64,000 nt of DNA from Cyathus striatus (GCA_025738555.1 JAOVFP010000012.1:4340001-4404000), one strand, 5' to 3'. Numbered from the stretch's first letter, positions 1-11,735 are shown. Numbers and translations are program-made. The notes: generated by a model from the sequence alone, not told the origin.

Positions 1-1610
1 TAACGGCCACGAAACTGGGAACACGATACGTCCTCGATGTGTCTTTTCTAGTCGAGCTCATTGATGAGTCGATTTTGTCACGTAATGAGCTCCGGGATGA
101 TAGGCTGGATTGTAATTAACAGGATGAAGGAAATTTGTGGATGGTGTTGACTTACGACAGATACAACGTTGAGATGTGTAGTTGCGAGTGAGGGAATTAT
201 AAAGTAAAATGACCCTGAGCTATAGTAGAACTAGGAGGATGTGAGTAAGACCTTCAGAATAAATGCGGGGAACGTACCAGGAACACTGTTAAACTCGCAC
301 AAAAACTACGAAAACCGTAGTAAGCAATGGTCGACGTCAATCACGAGTCACTTACCTAGTGGCAGCGGACCGGTTAAGCGCATAATTGAACAATTTATCG
401 AGTAATGATTTCGTCCTTTCGTATCGTCAGCCTTACACTTAATACATTAAGGATGTACTCACCGATACGCAGCAGTATTTGTCTTGTGGAAGATGTACAC
501 CAATATAAATGTGATCAATAAATCACATGCAGCCGTTCCACCTCCCTGAATAGAGACGACCTTCGTGCCGTAAATTGGATCGACTGTAATTCTAAGATGG
601 GAGAAAGAGACGTACCACGATCATTCTTTGGCTATTTCCGAGTTTCAAGAATGTGCTAGCGGTGCTCATCAATGCTACTTGGACTATCGAGTCGTTAGAT
701 ATGGGCGCAGGTCACGTAGAAAGTACGTACTCGTTCCTGCGGCTGAGAAGCATTAGTAAGTGATCGATGAAAGAGTGGGAAATATTCTTACTGAACTGAA
801 GTAGCGCGAGCATCAACTATTGTAGAGAAGTCAGCACAAGAACAGAGTCAAGCTGCTGTGGGAACTGACAATTGGTACGACGAGCAGACGGAATTTCGGC
901 CCTAAACTCGAGTTCACTGGGTATAAATGTTGGTCAGTGCTGTATACTAAAATCTGAATCACATACATATCCAAATACATGCCGAGAAGAATCTAGAGAA
1001 GTGAGATGAATGATGTTGATAGCTTTAATGGAATTACGCGCACAATCGGGCGACGAATTTCGTAAGATACTACCAAACGATGACTTAGTATTCGACAGCA
1101 AAAGGAAGGTAGGATAATACACACCACGAGCATATATTTCGCCTTTCTTGAACAACCACGTTCAGCACCCTATATCACGCAATGGACCGTAAACATACCG
1201 GTATAGAACTGTCATAACTTCAAAACACATACTTTAACAAAAACCACATGACTTACAAAATGATATTATTCAAATCCGCCATATCCCCAAAACTCAGCAT
1301 TAAGTTTGAATACGTCTGGTGGTCCGTGAATATCGTTTCTAACGTCGCCAGAAGCCTGTAATACCATCAGCACACGAAACAGCGACAGACGACGACTCAC
1401 ATCAGAAGAAATACAGTCCCCTTGACAAGAATAGGATCAGTCATCCCATAGCGTTTTAAATACTGCATCCCAACAAAAGCTCCGACTCCATACAACCTAT
1501 ACAACCGTCATAAGTCTTGATTAAATCCACGGAACGGTGTCCACTCACACAGAATTAACAATCGAAGCAATCATCTGCGCCCCATACACGTTCAGGCAAT
1601 ACCGTGGTTT
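1..1610. other. Gene-free stretch
   Basis: Only short, compositionally unremarkable frames occur on either strand. I see no spliceable coding exon, repeat or RNA gene here. Confidence 0.5.
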
Positions 1611-1705
1611 TGATACATCATTTGCAGTAATTGCAACAGACGTCTGATGTATCAATTGCAGTAATTATTGTAAGTGAGCGATGTATAACTGCTACAATTG
1701 CTGTG
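1611..1705. repeat. Degenerate GATGTAT/ACTGTAATT repeat, copy 1
   Basis: About three degenerate units of roughly 30-35 bp, each pairing GATGTAT with a GCAGTAATT- or ACTGTAATT-type block. The same unit structure recurs at 2718-2810. No flanking duplication was found. Confidence 0.55.
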
Positions 1706-2717
1706 GGGTTCCCAGGTAGCAAAGTAACTCGAGAGAAGCTGATGGATATTACATATTCATTCCTAATAATAAATTACACACCATGCCTATCCCGCCAGCC
1801 CGCTCGTGCACTTCCCATTTTGAAAGGGCTAAAAATAGCGGAACCTTAGTTCATTAATGTGACATGCTTCGTAAATTGTGCTTCTTTAAAGCTTCGCGTC
1901 GTATCCACTTTTAAATCGCAAAACATAGAAAATTTCCACTGATAGAAATTGTGTATATTCTCATAGCCTGTTCATTTTATACTGTATATCACACTGTAAT
2001 CTTGCTTATATATAAGAAATTATTGCTTCTTAATTTGACAACAATACCAATTGGATTGCTTTCGAAATTTACTGCCAAAACACATTGTGGAAACATGTAG
2101 CCAGACAGTGTTGGCGTGGTCAGTCAATGGAGGTCCGAATGGTCTGATTATGTCATGCACCATCTGACCTATAGACGGGTCCGTCAAACGTATTGACGGG
2201 GTCGCAAAGGGTCTATAGTAAAATCGTTCCCGCACCTTTCATGACCCAGGAATTAGAGCGCCGAGCGACACCACATTTAACGCTCGATCCATTGCTTAGT
2301 AATATAATTCGGCCTCTTCCATTGACCGGTCAGTGATTGACCTGTCGACTGTCAATCATTGACTCGGACCCTCTTGACGGACGGGGTCAGACCCCGTCAA
2401 TGACAACGCTGTGAATGTTTTACTCATGATTGGTCCCTTTTCTATATGAAACACGCGCCTCAGTGGCTACGCTAACCCAAAAACCTTAGCTAAATTGTAT
2501 GGAAGCATCTGTATTCAATGTCATAAACCCTTGTTCAGAAACGTTACAGTCGTAGGAGGACAGGTATATTATGGAAGTTCTTGGACTGGAGTTAGAGCTC
2601 TTCGGACGCCCCGTTAAAATTGCTATACTGCTGAAATGGATGCACCATCTCCTACGCTTATACCTCATCCTAGGACTTCGCCGACGTTTGTGAGCGTGTC
2701 ACCAGATACTGGGTCAT
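1706..2717. other. Gene-free stretch with a GACGGGGTC palindrome
   Basis: No supportable gene. Between about 2100 and 2410 the words GTCAATG and GACGGGGTC recur several times on both strands, and a perfect palindrome lies at 2380-2398. This looks like remnants of an inverted-repeat element, not coding DNA. Confidence 0.45.
2380..2398. repeat. Perfect 9-1-9 palindrome
   Basis: GACGGGGTC, one A, then GACCCCGTC. The arms are exact reverse complements. Confidence 0.85.
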
Positions 2718-2810
2718 TGATGTATCATTTACTGTGATTACTGTAATAGAGTGATGTATAATCAACAGTAATTACTGTAGGCAGCGATGTATCAATTACT
2801 GTAACTGCAA
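2718..2810. repeat. Degenerate GATGTAT/ACTGTAATT repeat, copy 2
   Basis: Three GATGTAT-led units with TTACTGTGATTACTGTAA-like cores, matching the array at 1611-1705 about 1.1 kb away. Isolated ATAATTACTGTAA words also occur near 60190 and 63838. Confidence 0.55.
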
Positions 2811-4075
2811 GAGGAACTCCGTGCACACTGAAACATCTCATCATTTATTAATCAATGTACAACATCCCAACGCGATCCATATCCGGACATGTTGTTCATC
2901 GTTTACTATATTCGCAATTTTTCGCGGTGCACATCAATTCATATATTTGATTGATATTTCATTAATTTATTGGTCCGTTAATTCTTTTCGCAAGATCGTC
3001 CCGTTACATATAGTTTAACATAAACTCTGCTGCTTCCTTTTGTTAGTATGTTTTTTCTCCTTAGTGTACCAGATATGTTTTCCGATATTTTTATAATTCT
3101 TAAAATCATGTTGGACATTAGTGTCGGTTTTATACAACATATTGAATTACCACAATTCTCATGTGACATGTAAATATCGAAGTGTGCACATTTTTTGGAA
3201 AGAAGATGAAGAACAACCCACATGAAGCCCGCAGTATCAATGGGGGCGTGGGGGCATGCAAACTTTAAGAGTAACAGAGTACTTTATTACGGAAGTATCA
3301 TTGAAATCACGTGGTACATGCCTCAGCGGCCGGAATTTACGTGCCGGGAGGACCGTATCATAAGGAGATTTATGCAGTGGAAAAACATAGACATATAACG
3401 CACTCCATACGCTCCACTTCAAAAAAAGCGAATAATATTAATTTACATATTATAATCTATGCATCCAAGGTACTGGTCGATGCACAAAACAATCTTTTAG
3501 TTTTGGTCAGACAAAAATATAAAACTCTTACACACTCGTGCTTATGAGCATAGAGGGGTATTGTATTTTAATGACCTGATGCATGCAGCCTGCAACAGAT
3601 TACAAAATATTATAAGTTGAGAGACACAGTTAGTCAAGCTTGTCATACTATATTAAGAAAAATATTAACATTTGTACCACGGTCTGTGTCTGGAGTTTAA
3701 CTGAATAAGTTGGGCGCTTGGTACTTAAAGAGTTTCTCATGGTGCTAGGACTGCCAACAATACAAACTAATTTATTTCCCATTCTTTAATCTATGTTATA
3801 TATTTTCCACATCCCCTAGTCTGAGACTGAATTTTACCATATTTCTATGTTAACTTACTCATATTGGCTTAATTGTCTTCGCTCAGAACCATATAACATT
3901 CTGCATTTTTCTCTACAGCTTTCTAATCAAATATTTACATTGTCTTCCACTTGAATCCCAATTTAATTACGCCGTCTCAATACTATTCATCTCGTGTTTT
4001 CAGTTGGAGCTTCATTTAACTATATAGAATGGATAGCAGGAACTTTTATAACTATACCAATGGCAAGTAATTACT
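2811..4075. other. AT-rich gene-free stretch
   Basis: Short frames only, with no splice-consistent exons or recognisable protein motifs. Confidence 0.45.
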
Positions 4076-4265
4076 TTTTTTTTTTTTTGCAATCATGTAC
4101 TTAACATCAGTGATAGGGTACCATATGTTGCGACATAGTATCGTCTACTTGTACGTATAAGTATAGTAACAGGCGAGAAATATGATGTATCATAAATGAG
4201 AGGGTAAATACACGCTCAAATCTACGCATTCGTATGATAGTCAAAAATGACACGTGCTCGGTCTG
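4076..4265 (-). mobile_element. LINE 3'-tail-like copy
   Basis: A long poly-T run (poly-A tail on the minus strand) is followed by about 90 bp closely similar to the LINE tail at 26010-26216, including GTACCATATGTTGCGACA. It is the same family as the copies at 12171 and 57093. I could not find a target-site duplication, and the distal end is uncertain. Confidence 0.55.
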
Positions 4266-4277
4266 TTTAACAAGCAC

Positions 4278-4308
4278 GTATAGTATAGATGTTACATCTA
4301 TACTATAC
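4278..4308. repeat. Perfect 15-1-15 palindrome
   Basis: GTATAGTATAGATGT, one T, then ACATCTATACTATAC. It is an exact 31-bp inverted repeat that can form a cruciform or hairpin. It lies at the distal side of the LINE-like copy. Confidence 0.9.
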
Positions 4309-4641
4309 CCGCTCGTCACGTTGTGAGGTCTGAATCACTATATATACTACAAGAAGACAATGGTTTTGACCATTCACTTAAATTTGTTTTGTATAAATCT
4401 CACACTCATGCTGACTATAAAATTGAAACTGCTATACTGAGTCTCATAAAAAAAGTCGGGTGAAAAGTGGGAACGAGCACGAATGTATATGAGTTTGTTG
4501 ATAATAATTATGATCTTCACACTCACGCTTACATGTAGTAGTCTTGGCTTTGATGGTTAGTGAGGATGCTAAACCACTTAAAATTGTATTAGCATGACTG
4601 TTAAAATGCAATGAAAGAACAGCGATCGAGGCAAAATCATG
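4309..4641. other. Short gene-free stretch
   Basis: Nothing recognisable between the palindrome and the Tc1 element. Confidence 0.4.
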
Positions 4642-4643
4642 TA

Positions 4644-6511
4644 CTTACAGCGGTTTGCTTATCATTGTAGCCCCTTGACATTTTAGTATACATCTGAGTT
4701 TCATCGGCAGTATGATCCGAGCCAGGTTACTGGTGGGATCCAACAGGTTATTCCTAAACAAGAATATGACGCTATGGTATGACGCTCACCGGGACTGTAG
4801 GTGTCAGTTTACAATTGACGCCGCCTCCAAGCATTATACTGTAAACTGGGATTGTCCCTTAACGTTGGAGATGACGAGCAGCGTAATTTACTGAGCATCG
4901 CCACAAGATGTGTATAAATTGGGTATGTACCCCCTGCTACAGCAGTCAAGTAGTAGTGTCTCGTGTTGCACATCAACAATTCCTGATGAGACTGTGATTG
5001 GCCAGAGTGAGTGGGATCTCGAAACAATCTCTTATAATGATGCATCAGATGATGCCGACGAGCTTTCAGGCAGCAGGTAAATACTTATACAGAATACTAT
5101 GTAGTTATTTATGCAATGTAGCCGCTATGTCGAAACCACCCTCGTGCTTTACCCGGAGTGACATTATAAACCGCATTCCAAATCATGTCGTATGGATTGG
5201 TGTTGCCCTCTCCCATTTCACCAAGGACATAGTCACGATTTGAGCGCAACCATGCTTTAATACAAGAAAACCCTTCTTCAATGGGGTTGAAATCGGGTGA
5301 GTATGGCGGGAGATACTCCAGCCGCATGCCACTGCACATAATATCAGTCATACTATCCACATGACTACAAAACCACTAACATACCGCTCTTCAATCAATT
5401 CACGAATACCCTCACACTTATGAATGCTCGCATTATCCATCATAATAACAGAGTTCGGCTGTGGATAAGGATTCATACGGTTAAGAAGACCTTCTATAAA
5501 TGTATAGAAGGCCCTCCCATCAAGCGCACGCTCATATACATCCACATAGATTATCCCATCAAGAGATAGGGCTGGGAGGATCGAGTAGCTAAGTAGAAGT
5601 GAGAGAAAGACATGATGAGAGTATAACAATACGCACTGCTTCCCGCGTATAAAAAAATCACGCCTACGCGAGCGTGCTCCACGTGCAGCCCAGCCATATG
5701 AACATTGTGCAGAGAACCGGCTTAGGTGGCTTTCATCCACAAAAACCAGTTGGTTTGCTTCGTAATTGCTCGCAATATGAATCTTGAAGTTTATTCTTCT
5801 ATCTTCATCGCGCTCAAGTGCTGGCCGTTCTATCTAGAAACACAATCAGCTCATCAATAGATTGAGTCAGTGCCGCACAGCTCACCTGTTTCCGAGTAAA
5901 CCCGCATCTCTTCAGCGTACGCGATATCGTTGTCAGTGACACAGAAACAGCGCAAGTCGCCTCCAATGCTGCTTGAAGTTCCGATAGCATTATGTCGGGC
6001 TGCCGCTCAATACAACTTTCCAGAAACTGAAAAGGACGCATAAATCACACAAATATGGAGTCTGAAAGACGACTTACCACAACATCAAGACTAGTAAGAC
6101 AACGTTTCCTACCGCGCTCAACAGGAATGCGACAAACATCACCTGTGCTTCGATATAATGCGAGTATCCGCTTTTGTGTTGACCTTGCAACTCCTGTGAA
6201 CCGCCGAATATCATAGCGTGAAGCACCCTCGTTGTCCATGCGAACAACAACTTCCTTAAGCTCTCTCGAGATGTGTCGACGTTGTCCGGGCATAACGAGT
6301 GGGTGAGGAAAGAGACATAGCAGGTCAAGGGACGGTCAGCAACAAGTCAGCAATGTGCGTTGGCAGTGAAGCGAGTAGTGGAGCTTCTTAGTGCTTAGTG
6401 GTAGCAGCCATGTTCCGGTGGTTTGGCTGTGCGGTCGGCATTGATCGCCGGAAAACTCAGATGTATACTAAAAAAATCAAATGGCTACAACGATAAGCAA
6501 ACCGCTGTAAG
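4644..6511 (-). mobile_element. Complete Tc1/mariner-type (DD34E) transposon
   Basis: A 1,868-bp element flanked by TA on both sides (4642-4643 and 6512-6513), the standard Tc1/mariner target duplication. Terminal inverted repeats of about 60 bp begin CTTACAGCGGTTTGCTTATC at the left and are mirrored at the right, with a few mismatches and a short gap. It encloses one minus-strand transposase gene with no internal stop in the spliced frame. The intact ends and gene suggest a recent, possibly autonomous copy. Confidence 0.9.
5109..6293 (-). CDS. Tc1-type DDE transposase, five exons
   Basis: Catalyses cut-and-paste transposition of the surrounding element. I read five exons: 6078-6293, 5886-6026, 5637-5833, 5385-5588 and 5109-5331. 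Four introns of 48-53 nt have GT..AG borders, and the spliced frame gives 326 aa without a stop. The N-terminal 110 residues look like paired helix-turn-helix DNA-binding regions (ending ISRTLKRCGFTRKQ). The DDE domain shows VFVDESHL (first Asp), VIMMDNASIH (second Asp) and PPYSPDFNPIEEGF (Glu). The spacing between the second Asp and the Glu is 34 residues, the DD34E signature of Tc1 proteins. Length is near the usual 320-350 aa. The start is the first ATG of exon 1. Without splicing the frame is broken, so naive gene calling would report fragments. Confidence 0.9.
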
Positions 6512-6760
6512 TAATTGTGGCAAAAGTAGATATGGGGTTTCGCAGACCGTTACGTAAGCACTAACCGAAGAGCCGGAGAATCTGACTGTCGGAATACAAT
6601 TCCATTTGATGGGATTGAGCGTGGTTGTTAGGCTTTCCATACAATAGTGCTGATATACCTGCGACAAACTTCAAGAAATTTCAAAGCTCTAACAAAATTT
6701 GCACAGATGCATTTATCAGTTCATGACTATCGGCCATCTCAACATTGTAAAAGTACATGA

Positions 6761-7288
6761 CTATGGCATATCACCGCTATTTGGCTTAAACCAACCAGGC
6801 CTATACCTGGTATGCAGGATGGAATGGACCTCTTTAATCATTTTCAAATCCTGCGAGCGCTGTTGCATCTCCTCGTTCACATTCGACCCCAAAATGATAC
6901 ACGTCGCTCCCAATTTGCCCCATCTAATTGCCCTTGTGGACGGATCGTATAGGTACTGAGGAGGAATTTTTGCCAGCAACGTATCTAGAATGAAGTCGAA
7001 GGCACTATCGATTTTATTCTTCGGAATGTTAAGTCTTTCTCTCCATTCATCGATATCTTTGAATGTAATGGGAAAGCCAAACACATATATCGGAACGTAT
7101 GGGCTATTGGGCGTGACATAGGTATTGCGCAGTGGCACCAGACTGGTCAGTTTGTAAGTGTCTATTTCGAATCTCTGGAATTTGCTGTAACAATATATCA
7201 ATTGGATGAATGACTGAGGCAAAATGAACACGCACCATTTCTCAGGTTTGGCTTTCTGGGTGACCTTCTGACTCGGAGGTTTGACCAT
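6761..7288 (-). CDS. Unknown small protein, probable two exons
   Basis: I do not recognise this family. The frame is open for 175 codons without splicing. A GTGCGT donor and TTACAG acceptor define a likely 51-nt intron (7185-7235), giving exons 7236-7288 and 6761-7184 and a 158-aa protein. The N-terminus is Lys-rich (KPPSQKVTQKAKPEK). The rest is a mixed soluble sequence with a conserved-looking block around DIDEWRERLNIPKNKIDSAF. No membrane segment or catalytic motif is visible. It is transcribed away from the PD-(D/E)XK-like gene at 8017, with about 0.7 kb between them. It could be an unspliced 175-aa product; the intron call rests on splice sites and typical length only. Confidence 0.55.
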   Translation of the reverse strand: MVKPPSQKVTQKAKPEKWCVFILPQSFIQLIYCYSKFQRFEIDTYKLTSLVPLRNTYVTPNSPYVPIYVFGFPITFKDIDEWRERLNIPKNKIDSAFDFILDTLLAKIPPQYLYDPSTRAIRWGKLGATCIILGSNVNEEMQQRSQDLKMIKEVHSILHTRYRPGWFKPNSGDMP

Positions 7289-8016
7289 GATTTGGACGTG
7301 AGTATAAAATGATGTGTCCAGGTTTGGTCCGGCTTAAGTAGAAACAACAACCAATATACCACGTGATAGTGTTGATTAATTGCCAACAGCAATCACCGGG
7401 ACCGCGGGACCCCAATATGTATGCACTTATCATGATTGTCATGAATCATGATGACGCTTGAGCTAAGCTATCTATTGTCTGCTCTCTTTTCATGCATCAC
7501 CTCCTAGCACTGAAGTGCTATCATGCAAACGTGGTTAGTACGTTTTTTTGTATTGGAGCACTCTGTGACATGGGTGCAAAGAAGAAGGGTGTTATTGATA
7601 GATTTGCGGGAGCTTATCGATGTCATTATGCAGCCTTCAAACAGTTTTCTTCATCATTCATTCAAAGCCATTCTCCTTCGAAGTACAATAGACAATGGTT
7701 CATGTTCTTCTCCATATGGCACCTATCTAAAGAAGCCAAGGAAGTCAATTGCCCACATGTATTTTATCAGATACGCATTTTAAAGAAGTGGATATCTCAA
7801 AATATGAACGATGCAATAAAGGTACAAACATATCTGCAGCATTTCGATATAGTGCTTTGTCTACCTGGCTCGCCCTAGTATCATCCCCCTTCTTGAATTG
7901 ACGTACTTAATCGCTGCCTAATATCCAGCCCACCCCCACCTGAGAGTATGTATATCTTGGTGACCATCAGTTGAACATCCTTAACTAAAATCGGTTTCCA
8001 TTATAGCCTATACCTA
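7289..8016. other. Intergenic region with a weak open frame
   Basis: A 128-codon plus-strand frame (7492-7878) overlaps an 86-codon frame. Neither shows motifs or splice support, so I do not call a gene. The interval probably holds the divergent promoters of the genes at 7288 and 8017. Confidence 0.4.
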
Positions 8017-9199
8017 ATGGCCGTAAATAACTACAGAAATTTCTGGCTCCCTGGCCTCCTTCGCAACAGTGTAGTTGCAATTCCAACATATGCTATCATG
8101 ACTGCATTTGCGTATAGCAGGCGTTCGAACCGTCGACGACTCGAAGATCACTTCCATGCTATGTGGGGCTGTATACTGGACTCATTAATTGATGACTTGA
8201 GACCTCACCTCTTCATCAATCTGCAATTAACGGTGTATTACGACCCAGACAATCCAGATCCAGATACATCTGGTGGGACAGTTTCGGCTGATGCTGCCAA
8301 GGAGTACCGTCCCGATTTCGTGGTGATGGGAGTCCATGCAAAGAACAATGACGTGAAAGCCAGTAAACAAGATAGTACCTTCCCGGACAGGTTTGTCAAC
8401 TGGTCTGCAATGAAAGTTCAATCTGCGAGCCCCTTTCTCCTTTGCGAACTAAAGAGGTGTCCCCCACGCTCAATCTATGAAGATACCCTTTTTTTAAAAC
8501 TATTACGTCAACATTTTAGGGACGCGAGGTCCGATGCTGAGACGAAGGTTCGACTTCTGTTTGCTAATCCAAACTACCATTGCGAAATGGTTATCTTGAT
8601 CGCTGTAGTTGGCGAGTTCTTCCAGTTCAAGATCGCTGAGAAGAAAAATAATCGCAATTTCAATCTGAATGATTTACTATTCGATAATCTCTCCCCAATC
8701 GACCCCCCGCGGGTCAAAAGACCTCAAATTTTGTTCCGGCATGAAGGTCTTGCAGTTTCACATGAAGCATTCGAGAGGGAAGTCGAGGATGAGTCTAATG
8801 CAATTCCTGAGGCTGGTTCCTGGTCCAAGTTTCTCTTGTTCGGCACAAAGGCTGCCAACCAGCGTCTCTACCACATCCATAGAATATTGGAGGAGCTCTC
8901 AGAAGACAATGGGATTCATGGATTCCAGCCACCAGCGTATGGGGAAAGTGCATCGGTACGGCTAACATTTATTTAATGATGTGTATTTTATTGCTGATTC
9001 ATCTTACATCTATTAGGAAGACGAATTTGATATGGTACTAGACAATGATGGAGACAATGATGGGGGGGAGAAAGGAGATGGGGATGTAGGTGATAATGAA
9101 GGCGATGATGAACACGAGGATGAATACGATGATGAAGGCGATGGTGAATATGACGATGAAGGTGATGATGAATATATAGATGAATATATAGATGAATAG
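8017..9199 (+). CDS. PD-(D/E)XK nuclease-like protein with acidic tail
   Basis: Two exons, 8017-8955 and 9017-9199, joined in phase across a 61-nt intron (GTACGG..TATTAG), encode 373 aa. Residues 1-150 contain a Glu at 43 (RRRLEDHFHAMW), EYRPDFVV with Asp100, and FLLCELKRCP with Glu144-Leu-Lys146. This ordered E...D...ExK pattern is that of PD-(D/E)XK nuclease-fold proteins. The second exon is almost entirely Asp/Glu/Gly with repeated DDEGD-type units, forming a strongly acidic C-terminus of about 60 residues. No signal peptide or membrane segment is evident. Nuclease activity is inferred from motif spacing alone; I do not recognise a named family. The tail could be a nuclear or chromatin-interaction segment. 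Confidence 0.6.
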
Positions 9200-10299
9200 G
9201 AAGTGAACTGTGACTTGTGTATATAAGTACGTAGATGGCAAACCGTAAATGAGGGGTGGATGTCATGCGCTACAAAGAGCCGTGAAATTGAACGGATACT
9301 TACATCACACATGGTTTGGCATGCGATAAGTACATTGAAGAGGTATACCTGATTGTGACATCTAGTCGACAAACAATGTGACAGTTGGGCAGAGGTACAC
9401 ATTACTACTCGTTAGGTGTACGTAGCCTGAGTTCATGTACTTGCCTTTGGGCGCCAATGGTATGAGATGTTGTTGAAACTTGTCATTATCAAGCCGCATC
9501 ATTCAAAATCGATCAATAACTTATAAGTTTGTGCGTATGTATATCGGCTATGTGAGTAAAAGCATTCCAACTAGCTTTTGAATACTAAAAAAATGAATGT
9601 ACCTGAAGTGTTTATGATTAATTATGCACAGGTGAGCGAAGTTGTGTGCACCCGGTCTGAGAGCGAACGCGTCGAGGCGCATTACACTATAGCTGTAATA
9701 ATTAATCTACATACTGAAAGGCTGTCGTGTTCTGGCAGCCTCACTGACTCAAACGTAAGTGACAGGATCAAAGTGTACCTTCGTTGCCCGTGAGTAAGAG
9801 TCATACATAATAAGTAGCTAGAGTAATAACATACCTTCGTTGCCCATGAGTAAGAGTGGGCAACGAAGAAGAGAGGGAGAGTATTTTATAGTAGGAAAAA
9901 AGGGTGGGAATAATATGTAGAAGTGATCGACGTGCGGGAGCGCGCGTCGGTGGTGAGATTGGGTGAGCGTAATATAAGGAAGCGAGGCCAGGCTTACACA
10001 TACATAACATATGCATAATTACACATAATAATAATAACTCATGAATAAAAGATGAAGAGAGGAGTGCGAGGTACTGTAAATACATTGAACTTGAAGCTTG
10101 ATTAGCATGTAAGGCATTTCAATTAAGCGTGGGAAACATCGTTGAACAAAACATTTCGTGAAAAAACATAGTTTCAAGGTCGATTTAAAGCTATGTTATT
10201 GTTGATATAACATTTAGAGACATTTATCTATACACAAGAACAGAAATGTACAACGAAAATGCGAAAAATGGAACAAAAACGTAGACTACGGCGCCCCCT
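9200..10299. other. Gene-free stretch with hairpin and direct repeats
   Basis: No supported gene. A 24-bp direct repeat beginning CCTTCGTTGCCC occurs at 9778-9801 and 9834-9857 with one mismatch, and the second copy is part of a perfect hairpin. Around 9900-10085 the sequence is low-complexity and purine-rich. Confidence 0.45.
9835..9868. repeat. Perfect 12-bp-stem hairpin
   Basis: CTTCGTTGCCCA, ten-nt loop TGAGTAAGAG, then TGGGCAACGAAG. The stem is exact. It overlaps the second copy of a local direct repeat. Confidence 0.8.
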
Positions 10300-10307
10300 T
10301 ATCTACG

Positions 10308-10380
10308 GCAACCGAACTACGGCACGGCGAATATTTTCCCATTCGGAGCGGCATATTTTTCAACACTTGGAACTTCATAG
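10308..10380 (+). repeat. Solo end of the 922-bp inverted-repeat element family
   Basis: The stretch ends TTTTTCAACACTTGGAACTTCATA, nearly identical over its last 20-plus bases to both termini of the element at 39785-40706. Farther in, ACAACCGAATTACGG-like words are also shared but more diverged. The partner end was not found, so this is a truncated copy. Confidence 0.6.
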
Positions 10381-10381
10381 T

Positions 10382-10685
10382 GCTCAGCAGCAGGTAAGTC
10401 GATATTCGCCTCTGGCGCAGTATCAGCCTCTGAATTATACGCAGGGTAGGAATTCGTTTGCGTATGATGAGGATGCGTATGGAGGGTTTGATAATGCCCC
10501 TCCTGCTTCGCAGTCGCAGAGTAGACATGTACAGGGGAATAGGCAGAGTGTGGCATGCCGAATCCGTATCATGCTACTGTTCCGCCGCCTGAATTCCGCC
10601 CTGAGGCTTGGGAGAGGCGATGAGAGTGATTATAAGGAGGAGCCTAGGCGGGTTTTTAAGGTGCGTTTTTTTGCGGGTTGATTTG
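10382..10685 (+). pseudogene. Frameshifted C-terminal gene fragment
   Basis: Joining frames gives a coherent polar sequence: FAYDEDAYGGFDNAPPASQS, then in another frame GMPNPYHATVPPPEFRPEAW, then back in the first frame GDESDYKEEPRRVFK, followed by a GTGCGT donor-like site. The blocks read like the C-terminal tail of a fungal protein, but two frameshifts and two stops between frames make it non-functional. It begins directly at the end of an inverted-repeat element remnant, suggesting it was truncated by insertion. I do not recognise the parent protein. Confidence 0.5.
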
Positions 10686-11735
10686 GAATGGTGCTGATGC
10701 GGTTTTGTAGGTTGATAATGCCTACTAATGCCTCCTTCAAGTGCTACACGGAACTAACGACAACTAACTGCTATCAGTACGCCTGTGTATCATCTCCCCC
10801 CTACCTTTGCTTCATGTACGAACATTTCACCACCTCGACTCTCTTTACTTCTTTATTTTATTATTATGTAAACGTGAAAAGATGAGATGAATGTACTCTT
10901 TTTACTTCTTTCCTTTCCCTTTTCAGTGACATTTCTAACCTACCCCTGTTCACTCGTTTTTTTTGGCTGTTTGCTCGTTTTGTACTACTTTATATTCATG
11001 TTTATTACTCCCTTCATACTCTGCTTGTTCTACTTGCCGATTTTGGTATTGCAGATGGCTTGCATCACTCCTCTTTCGCTTTGCAGATCTCATCCCTCCC
11101 TTTCCTTCACTCCCTGCATTACTTCCTCCGGTGCTGCCCGCCCTTTCATCCCTTCCCACGTTGGATTGTGGATATGTTTTACTTGCCTTTTTGATTGTGT
11201 TCCTTATATACTGTTCTTGTTCTGGTTACGAGTAGATGTAAGTAGCTAGAATGCCGCTTTTATTTATTGTGGATGCCTCGCGTGTCCGAGTTCTTCTCTC
11301 TCACTTGAGTGATATTCCGATTGGATTGGATTTTTCTGATTTGATGCTAACGTTGGCTAGGACTACTAGGGCCTATGGCACCCCGCTCATTCTGCTCTGG
11401 ATGATATTGGCTAATACTGCGGGCACTATCTCACCTCTGGTGATGTTGATGTGATGTTTCAAAGGCTAGCTGTGCACTGGATTTTCAGGTTGTTTTTAGT
11501 CAGGGCTTTACAGATGTTACGGCAAGAAGCTTCTAAAACACGAACGCTTTCTAGCAATGTAGCGGAAAGATCTCATGTTGATGTGTTACACCCATCTAGT
11601 TAAGGAGTCCGGTTCTCCACCAACGCCCACTGATTTTTGGACTTGTGTTCTCTCGAGTTCAATTACTGCGCTCTGAACGTTTGAAGTTAATTTCTGGTGG
11701 CTATTATCCTAGAACTGTCCTGCTCGCTGTAGTCG
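10686..11735. other. Pyrimidine-rich gene-free stretch
   Basis: 10780-11200 is strongly T/C-rich, which produces spurious hydrophobic frames. I see no splice-consistent exons. Confidence 0.4.

Noticed and set aside
7492..7878. 128-codon plus-strand open frame
   Set aside because: No motif, no splice structure, and an equally plausible overlapping frame; insufficient support for a gene.
10887..11249. Hydrophobic 120-codon frame resembling a membrane protein
   Set aside because: Explained by a T/C-rich low-complexity tract that yields Phe/Leu/Ser in all frames.
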